DNA of 64,000 nt from Diphasiastrum complanatum (taxonomy: Eukaryota > Streptophyta > Lycopodiopsida > Lycopodiales > Lycopodiaceae), in contig CM055103.1 in the NCBI GenBank assembly GCA_029204225.1, positions 42,431,368-42,495,367 on the forward strand, written 5' to 3'. The notes below the pieces were generated by a model. The model was not told where the DNA came from, did no database searches, and saw only the letters and a list, made by a program, of their open reading frames with translations. The position numbers were made by a program, and so were the translations under genes. This document shows, one piece after another, positions 56,945 to 64,000 of the stretch. Position 1 is the stretch's first letter. Every line of letters starts with the position of its first letter.

Positions 56945-59900
56945 AAAAAGCAATACATGAGAGACGTCAAGAAGAAGATCTATGTGATGGTCTAAACCCC
57001 TATAGGGGGGCAAACCCTTAGGCTATCGCTCAAAGAACACATCTATGTATTCCATCCTAAGTCTCTTAAAGACTTTTTTGTGTATTATCAAATGATTAAA
57101 AAGAGACATTTCCTTAGGAGCAAGTGATACATCAACATTTAGATTTCGAGGAACCAAAGCATTGACATAATCTTTCATCTTTTAGAAAACATAATTACAT
57201 GTGATAGTCAAGATCTTTCATACATTGATTCACTTCATGAGCAGATACATGAGATAGATCAGGCATATTCAAATCACCTTTAAGCTCAACCAAGGAGCTA
57301 TTTTGAGAAAAGGAAAGACTATGAATCGCATAAACCTTTTTTTAACAATTCATTTTTAGCGTAAAATCACTCTTTACCTAGAAAAATGTCTACATTATCA
57401 AGATTCGGTATGTGGAAAGACAAACTATCTCAATGACAAGTGAGAAACACCTGGTGAAACATTAGTAAAATTTATTCAGAAGTTGCTACTCATTCATTGT
57501 ATTGTGTTGATGAGTCACATAGACATTAGGTCTTAGAAGACATTGATAAAGATTCATGTGTCCGTCTCTCTATCTTGCTAATGCTCTTTGTCAATAGGGA
57601 ACTGTCGCTGGAGACAGAACTCGAGTATCATGATATAAATTGATTCATTCATTCTCTCTCCTTCTGTATATCTTGCTAATGCTCTTTGTCAATAGGAACT
57701 ACTTCTGGAGACAGAAGTCCAGTATCTTGATTTGACCTGGAAGAAACTTAGATTGTAGGTGAACATCGTTCACAGACACTAGGAGATTCTTGCTTCATTC
57801 GATTAGAATATTTGATGTATTACTAAACATTCATAGTAGAAAAATCTTGGAGATGAACATGGCTCTAGAACCATGTCACAATCCTTTCAGGAACAGCAAT
57901 TCCAAGTTGCCCAGGTGAACAATCTTCACTCATCACCTTCTGATACATTTACATTTGCTATAAACTCATCTTCAAAATTATCGCACTTCTCTTTAGCAGG
58001 CCTTCTGCATGCATTTGAGCAATCTCTGATTTTCAGGATGTCATTCAATCAAGAAAATGGATGTCAAAACTCACAAGCAGATTTACATGTCCTCAAATCT
58101 ATACCTCTGATTTGAGTCGGTGTTATCAACCTTTGTTGATTCTTTGGGTTGCTGCACCTACCACTAATGAATCGACATCAATGCTTTGATGATCGTCTTC
58201 AGAAGACCGACCAGGATATGCTGACCCTGCTTACATCAATCAAAAGCGTTCCATGAAGCTCCGAATGCTGCTGACATATTCAACACCTGCTTTATCAAGA
58301 ATACATCCATCCAATAAATGTCTTTTGCTGCATCTCCGACTTGCTTTCTCCTTGTCAAATGCTCCTCCAATCAATGGGAGTTCAAGCCCTTTTTTGAGCT
58401 CCCATGGGAAACAAGATCTCCAGCCTCACATGCAGACCCCAAACTTCACAAATTTTTCACCCCCCATTTTCTTACTTTTTCCTGTTTTTTGGGGACCAAC
58501 AGCCATATCTGAGCTGGAATACATACAGATCCCTGCACCTCACTGATTTTTGCCCCTTTTTTCAAACTTTCCCTGCTCCATGGGAACTATCGATAAGGTA
58601 TAGGCTGGTAACACAAGAAGAACCTCTTCATTCTGCAGTTGCAATCAAGCTCTAAAGGTTTGACACTTTTCTATTTATATTAAGACCAGGAGTCTGAATC
58701 CTTGCTATGTTCAAAAAACCAGATGTTTAGTATTGTCATGGCATCTAGTTGGACCATGAAGTCCTGCCTATACCAACTACTTCTTTGGCTGATCTCAAAC
58801 AATGCCAGACCTCTTTGAACTCCTAGAAATTAGAGTACACAGTACTGTGGCGCTGTTTGAAATCAGAGTTTACAGCAAGCATCCAACTTCTAGATCTCAA
58901 TCCTACAAAGCAGAAGCATATTAATAGCATTCCAAAGCTAGCTGCTAAACAAGCTTCAAGTTTCACCTATCGCATGACTTTACATAAGCGCACTCACACA
59001 GAACAGATGAACCTTGGCACAGTCAAATAATAGTAGAACTTGAGCACTAGGAACAGCAATGTACATTCCTGATATTTCCAATTAAAAGATTACTTACATC
59101 TGTCTAGTCCTAGTTACACATATATTATCAATGTGACCATCTTTGGTATGTGCTCCCAATCAGATTACTTTACCTGCTATACGGTCACATGAGTCAGAAG
59201 GTGCAGGTGGAAATATGGCATTTTGGCAAACTGCAGAGGACCTGAAATTTTGCTTTTGGTTTCGCTGCGTAAGGACTAGCAAATAGTCCATATCATTTTT
59301 TACCATCACATGAACGAAACATGATTGGGTGGTGAATGCATATTCTTCATATTTGTTGGCAATCTGATGTTGGATGTAATATATACGGAAGCATCAATAA
59401 TTGTTCATGAATGTTTTCTTTGCTACTTTATACATAACATCCTGAATAGCTAGTAAATGCTCACAATCATTGCTTCTCAGCATCCATTGTTAAAGGTTGC
59501 CCTGGGGACACAGAGCTAAAAAAAATTTAAAAAGAGATGCATGAAATAAGACTGCACACTTGACTCTCTCATGCAATATTTGATCCAGTCCCGGGCTGAC
59601 TTCTAACCCAAATTGGAAGTTCACTGCTTTGAAAATTGTGAGAGACGAGTTCTTCTCATTGTATAAGAAAGATTGCTGCTTTATTGCATTCTCAAACTTG
59701 CATTTTCAGTAGTGTGGACCTCAAGGCTAGTAGATAACTGGTTATGACAATTAGGCCTTAGTCACTGATATTTGGTTGCTTAGTATCCACAAAAAACTTG
59801 TACTTGACAAAACTCAAAAGCCCAAAAAACCAAGGAATCATTAAGAGAGTATTTTCATGTTCTAAACAGCTTGTAACCAACTATCAAGCATCTCTCTTTA

Positions 59901-60049
59901 ACCTGGGCATAGGTACATATTATATTTGAAAAAAAGATGCATATCCTTTGTGAACTGACCATGAATTATTCATGTGGCATGCTCAAACTCACAAGAAACA
60001 TCTAAAATCCTGTGAATCGCAAGGACAGCGTTGTAAGGTTCCAACTCAC
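56945..60049. other. Non-coding part of the large intron
   Basis: No gene recognised. It contains a two-copy tandem repeat at 57571-57733 and otherwise AT-rich sequence that looks like intron. Confidence 0.5.
57571..57733. repeat. Tandem repeat, unit about 98 bp, two copies
   Basis: TATCTTGCTAATGCTCTTTGTCAATAGG starts at 57571 and 57669, each followed by GAACT and GGAGACAGAA. Confidence 0.8.
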
Positions 60050-60118
60050 CTCAGCTAACCGTAGAGCTTCCTCAGCACTATTTATGCGTTTCTGCTGCTG
60101 CTCAATGCTCCTTGTTGC
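60050..60118 (-). CDS. Coiled-coil gene exon (QKRINSAEEALRLAE)
   Basis: 69 bases between acceptor GACTAACAG and strong donor GTGAGT, 23 codons in phase 0. The heptad-like sequence ATRSIEQQQKRINSAEEALR matches the QKRIRxxERALxxAE motif of the family. The next exon in the protein is 24.7 kb away at 35304. Confidence 0.85.
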
Positions 60119-60406
60119 CTGTTAGTCACAAGGCTTATCATTGTAATCTAACAACATGTACAATACTACAAATTTAATCTGTAAGATATCTGCAAAAGAA
60201 AAGAGCAAGCTACTTTTTAAGGGGATACTCCAGCAGTCAGCCAGATGTCATCAACACTAAAATCTCTAGAATCTATTTGAGGAAAACGTGATCATCATTC
60301 AGACTATAAATACCTAAAATTCAAATTGATTTCTATATCAGGTAGTAAAGAGCCTACAGCATCAACCAAAAAGCAGTATACAAGTAGACAATATCTTGAT
60401 TCTAAC

Positions 60407-60520
60407 CTTTGCGTTCTTGGCCAACAGCTCACCAACAATTGCTTCAGAAGATTCTGCACGCTCTTTTAGTGTTTGTATTTCAAACTCTAGTTTCCTCACA
60501 TTCTCTGGTAGTCTCTCTAC
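60407..60520 (-). CDS. Coiled-coil gene exon (VERLPENVRKLEFEIQTLKE)
   Basis: 114 bases, acceptor ACTTTAGCAG, donor GTTAGA, 38 codons in phase 0, strongly coiled-coil (KLEFEIQTLKERAESSEAIV). It is the most upstream exon recognised; earlier ones should lie to the right, possibly beyond the window. Confidence 0.8.
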
Positions 60521-60631
60521 CTGCTAAAGTTCAAGAATATAAAAAAAATCTGAGATATCAAAAACTTTAGTTAATTTCAAGTAAGAAAAGAGAACATGGA
60601 CATACAGACACAAAAAACCAAGAAAGGGGTG

Positions 60632-60842
60632 TCAGAGGTAAGTATCGTACACTATTATGCACTATGTTTGCCATAGTAACAATTTGTACTGTATGTCAGC
60701 ATGTTCCAAACGGTCTCTTCAAAATTTTGGTTTCAGAGGTAAGTAACATACACTATTACGCACTATGCTTGCCATAGTTACAATTTGTACTGTATGTCAG
60801 CATGTTCAAACATGTTCCAAACAGTCACTTCAAAATTTTGGG
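60632..60842. repeat. Tandem duplication, unit about 101 bp
   Basis: TCAGAGGTAAGTA...CACTATG...GTACTGTATGTCAGCATGTTC occurs at 60632 and 60733 with about 90% identity. The second copy has an extra AAACATGTTC. Confidence 0.8.
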
Positions 60843-61054
60843 GGAAAGCCGCCTCGGAAAAGAATATCGTCTTTTGATATCTTTTTTGTAAAATATTAGA
60901 TTTATTTTACCTGATTTTGGACATGAAAACAGAGTTTCAAAAGAACAGTTTGTAGAAAACTTGCAGATTCAGAACATCAAAAATTGTAAGATCATAGGTA
61001 CATAGAATAAGAAACTATGGACTTGAAACAGCGATATAAAAGTTGCTCCACATA

Positions 61055-62110
61055 TCAATGTTCAACTCCATGATAGCAGACCAAATGCAACAACATCCCT
61101 ACTCACTTCATTAGTGCCCAAGAGAAGGTGCAAGACACATGTACAAAGTTGAAGTTGAACCAGACATGAGGGTCCGGGCCGGACATTCCGCGTCCGCGTC
61201 CGCGTCCGCGTCCGGACCCGGACGCGTCCGACCCCCAGACGCGGAGTCAGACGCGTCCAATTTTTTTTTTTTTTTAGCACAAAAAATTTAAAAAAAATTA
61301 TAAAAAAAAAAAGCGGGCGTCCAATTTTATATTTTTTTTTTAACACAGAAAATGAAAAAAAAAATTTACAAAAAAAAAAAAAAAAAAAGCGGACGTGTTC
61401 GCATCCACCATCCGCTTCCTTAAGTACAAACATATCCCCACGTCAGCTTTCATGCATTTCCATAAAGACGAAGACACTCAGTTTCTTTATCTTCTCCGGA
61501 AATGAAGTGCAAACTCAATGATGACAAAAGCTCACAATAACGAGCAAAGCCAATACAAAAACAAGGAACCCTTGAATTTCATCACTTCAACTTGCTAAAA
61601 ACCGAAGTAAACACCATAATTGCTGGTTTGTGCATTAGCACAAACTAGCTGGCCGTAACTTGGAATATCTCAATGACAATTGCGTCCTCTAGTATGGAAA
61701 AAAGATTTATCAATGCTTTGTCTAAATAATAGTACTAGACATAACAGAGGAGAATTCCCCTTATAGAGCCTACCATAAAGTTGCAGACGATCAAATCCAT
61801 CATGCCTAGCATGGACCCAAATGCAACCACCTCCCTACTCACTTCGCCAGCACCCAAGAGTAGGTGGCGGTCACATGCACAAACATGCGTCCGCATTAGC
61901 TTTCATGCATTTGTAGTGATTTTGTACAAAGACCAACATACAAAGCTTCTGCTAGTTCATGATAGCTGAAGGGCAAACTAAAAATGATGATGAGGCTAGC
62001 AAAAAAGGGCAAAGCCAATCAAATCAAGTATCTATTTTCTCATAGCAAAATAAGGGAAAAATACATTTCATAGCTTCAACTTGTTCAAAACCAAATTAAA
62101 AATGCGCAGC
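61055..62110. repeat. Diverged tandem duplication with a CG-rich insert
   Basis: 61055-61640 and 61790-62110 share CAAATGCAACMACMTCCCTACTCACTTC, CAGCTTTCATGCATTT and CTTCAACTTGYT landmarks in the same order. The first copy alone holds a CG-rich, palindrome-rich block with (GTCCGC)n and long A/T runs at about 61163-61412, probably an inserted MITE, though no target duplication could be settled. Confidence 0.6.
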
Positions 62111-62564
62111 TGATGGGTACACTGGACAATTGAATAAAGAAAAAACAAAAATTAGCCATCCACAAATTACTGATATATATAGTATTATCCATGAAAATTT
62201 GATAGCACATATATACAAGTGATTCCTTGTCATTCGGAATGAGTTTGTTCCAAAAGAGATCCACGACATTTCATGTAAAGATTTTTAAATTTTTCCAATA
62301 TTTTTCCAAACCCTATGCACATGAGTAATAGCATGTCATGAGGGACCAAAGGTATAAACATCAAGAAAACATGGAATATGATTAGTATACCTTAAGGTCA
62401 ACTAGATATTTTATTACAGTTATGTGCTTTAGGGTATGCTTATTATAGAATCTAGATATTGTTCATATCATAATAGAATTATAAATCATGTATTATTTTC
62501 AAATCATTTTTTGTGTAAAGAATGAAACAGCTAGGGTACAAAACATCTAGAACGGATATCTTTT

Positions 62565-62804
62565 TTTAACCTAATCCCCCCCCCTCGCTTCATCTCTCTC
62601 CCTGCCCGTCGCCCTACTGTCCGCGCCCTCCCTGCTGTCCGCCATCGCCCTACTGTCCGCGCCCTCCCGGCTGTCTTCACATTGCACTGATCGCGTCTCC
62701 CCTGCTATTGCTATTTCGGCCTTTATTGTGGTTTTTTCAAGCCTTCCGACTCCTATCGCACCCACAGAGATCTCTGCCTTCTTTCCCCAGTCCTTTCTAC
62801 AGAG
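62565..62804 (+). other. 5' leader of hAT-3 gene
   Basis: Sharply GC-rich sequence starting in a C run, with the words GCCCTACTGTCCGCGCCCTCCC repeated. It ends at the hAT-3 start codon and is unlike the AT-rich DNA to its left. Confidence 0.5.
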
Positions 62805-64000
62805 ATGGTGCATTCCAACCTTGCCGATCTGTGGGACGAGGTGGACATTGTCAGGCGGGTTCCCGACAAGTCTAACAAGTCCGGCCCAAGGATAGTGCGT
62901 TGTCGATATTGCCTGACAGAGTTCGTTGCCACCCTCACTCGCCTTAAAGGTCACCTACTCGGCGCACGCGCGAGAGATGGTGGCACACTGAATGCTGCCC
63001 CCTGTGCCAGCATGTCCGTTCCCGTCAGGCAACGACTTTTGGATACCTACGGGCCACGTCCTGTGGCGGGGGAGAACACCATTTCGGAGGGTGTTCTTCG
63101 GTTTTGCACCACTCCTTACGTGGTTGGCCCCGAGTTGCTGCCTGCTTGGCTGGCACGCACGAGGAGAGGGAGTGCATCCTCGTCCAGTCCCTTTGCCCCT
63201 CATCCCTCTCAGACAGTTCCGCCTCACGCACCCCCATCTGCACCCATTCCGGTGGATCCTGTCCCACCGCGTCCGCCAGTTGCCACTGTGGTTCCACCAC
63301 CACCTACTGTTGCTCGCACTCCCCCAGTTTACGACTTTCTCATGGACTCTCCGCCTCCCGAGCAGGAGCAGGCCCCGGATGCCAGTGACGAGGCCTTCCA
63401 GGATGTTGAGGAGATCCCTTCCTCCCTCCCTTCACATCCGGATGACCACCCTACCCAGCAGTTTTCGTATCCCATGCCAGATGTCTACCCTCCACCAGTG
63501 TACCCCACTTACGCTGCTGCACCCATCTCGGCCAGTGCATCCCACTCTCCCCATTCCACGTCTACAGCCGATGCATCCACTAGTGCCCAGGCTATCGCGT
63601 CATCATCCATTCCCGTCACGTTTGGTGCACCGTGCTGGAGGTCTGCTACCCGTCGCCCAGCTGGGAGAGTTCTTAGGCGGCAGAGCATACACAGCGCGCA
63701 TCAGCCGCACATGGACAGAGAGGCCACACAGGCCATGGCCAGCCTAATTTATGAGCTGAACCTTCCATTTGCCATCACCGACTCCGAGCCCTTCAGAAGG
63801 GCCTTCCGCCTTGCACAGTCTGTCAGCCCTAGCTGGAGAGTCCCTAGTTCAGAGGTTGTCCGCACACACATGCTGAGGGATAGGGTTGAGTCCTTGTCTA
63901 GAGAGATGGAGCCTCTGCGTCGCCACTGGGCCACTTACGGTTGCAGCATCATGTCCGATGGCTGGACTCATGTCAGGAGGAGGCCGATCCTCAACATATT
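62805..64000 (+). CDS. hAT-3 transposase-like protein, open to window edge (partial)
   Basis: From ATG 62805 (MVHSNLADLWDEVDIVRRVP) the frame stays open for 398 codons to the last base of the window. A BED-type zinc finger reads CRYCLTEFVATLTRLKGH (about residues 39-56). A long Pro/Ser-rich linker follows (about 110-280), then a helical part MASLIYELNLPFAITDSEPF and the DUF659-type start YGCSIMSDGWTHVRRRPILN at the edge. The same blocks occur in hAT-2, so it belongs to the same DUF659 hAT-like family. It has no nonsense codon, unlike hAT-2, and is markedly GC-richer than its left flank. It could be an active transposase or a domesticated one. The catalytic and dimerisation parts lie outside the window. 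Confidence 0.85.
   Translation, partial: MVHSNLADLWDEVDIVRRVPDKSNKSGPRIVRCRYCLTEFVATLTRLKGHLLGARARDGGTLNAAPCASMSVPVRQRLLDTYGPRPVAGENTISEGVLRFCTTPYVVGPELLPAWLARTRRGSASSSSPFAPHPSQTVPPHAPPSAPIPVDPVPPRPPVATVVPPPPTVARTPPVYDFLMDSPPPEQEQAPDASDEAFQDVEEIPSSLPSHPDDHPTQQFSYPMPDVYPPPVYPTYAAAPISASASHSPHSTSTADASTSAQAIASSSIPVTFGAPCWRSATRRPAGRVLRRQSIHSAHQPHMDREATQAMASLIYELNLPFAITDSEPFRRAFRLAQSVSPSWRVPSSEVVRTHMLRDRVESLSREMEPLRRHWATYGCSIMSDGWTHVRRRPILNI

Larger units (their letters stand above)
32897..60520 (-). other. Spliced plant coiled-coil gene (partial), family like Arabidopsis At4g31340/At2g24420
   Basis: Six short exons on the minus strand, 60407-60520, 60050-60118, 35248-35304, 33815-33868, 33384-33446 and 32897-32959, join in phase 0 into 140 residues without a stop. 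The order of motifs (QKRINSAEEALRLAE, EAWFPTW, HWVAHGEP, LAKPHIETFK) matches, from memory, a plant family annotated as myosin heavy chain-related, with a coiled coil followed by conserved W-P-W and H-W-x(2)-H-G segments. Its molecular role is not established. Both ends are missing: the N-terminal exons should lie to the right, the C-terminal ones to the left of 32897. One intron is 24,745 bases and full of transposons. Confidence 0.8.

Noticed and set aside
61062-61433. Minus-strand frame with Phe/Lys runs and RVRTRTRTRTR
   Set aside because: Made by poly(A/T) runs and the (GTCCGC)n repeat of an inserted block; no protein-like features.

Overview
This window is nuclear DNA of a land plant with a large, transposon-packed genome. 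The evidence is a plant-type spliced coiled-coil gene on the minus strand, plant-type Ty1/copia and Ty3/gypsy elements with tRNA-iMet-type primer sites, hAT transposons, L1-like LINEs and a fragment of a Penelope-like element. Introns of this size and the Penelope-like piece would suit a fern, lycophyte or gymnosperm, but the species cannot be fixed from the sequence.

Layout. 1-4451: AT-rich DNA without genes, possibly a decayed LTR element. 4452-31960: a stack of minus-strand LINEs (here named A to G), most of them joined head to tail through (GA)n/(CT)n tracts. LINE-C of this stack is split by a minus-strand copia element (copia-1, 14037-23420), which is itself split by a gypsy-type element (15325-22641) with a clean GGCAG target duplication. 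31961-35304: four short exons of the host gene, with a Penelope-like RT fragment (about 34640-35157) in one of its introns. 35305-60049: one intron of about 24.7 kb holding plus-strand LINE pieces (H, I), a copia gag scrap, a decayed hAT transposase gene (hAT-2), plus-strand LINE-J interrupted by a young copia element (copia-2, LTRs 98.7% identical, GCACA duplication) and by a deleted copia (copia-3), gypsy/LTR remnants, and an 808-bp hAT-type MITE with perfect 8-bp duplication. 60050-60520: two more exons. 60521-64000: duplicated non-coding DNA, then a hAT-like transposase gene (hAT-3) whose reading frame is open to the window edge.

How it fits together. The only cellular gene seen is the coiled-coil gene, with six exons, all in phase 0. 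Its introns have been inflated by transposons. The LINE family is the most notable content. Its copies share a 3' hairpin whose inner stem varies with compensating changes. They end in CT-rich microsatellite instead of poly(A), and they start directly on the microsatellite tail of another copy. ORF1 and ORF2 lie in one frame, separated by a single UAG in three diverged copies, with no AUG before the endonuclease domain. Together this suggests a microsatellite-targeting LINE family that may express ORF2 by stop-codon readthrough.
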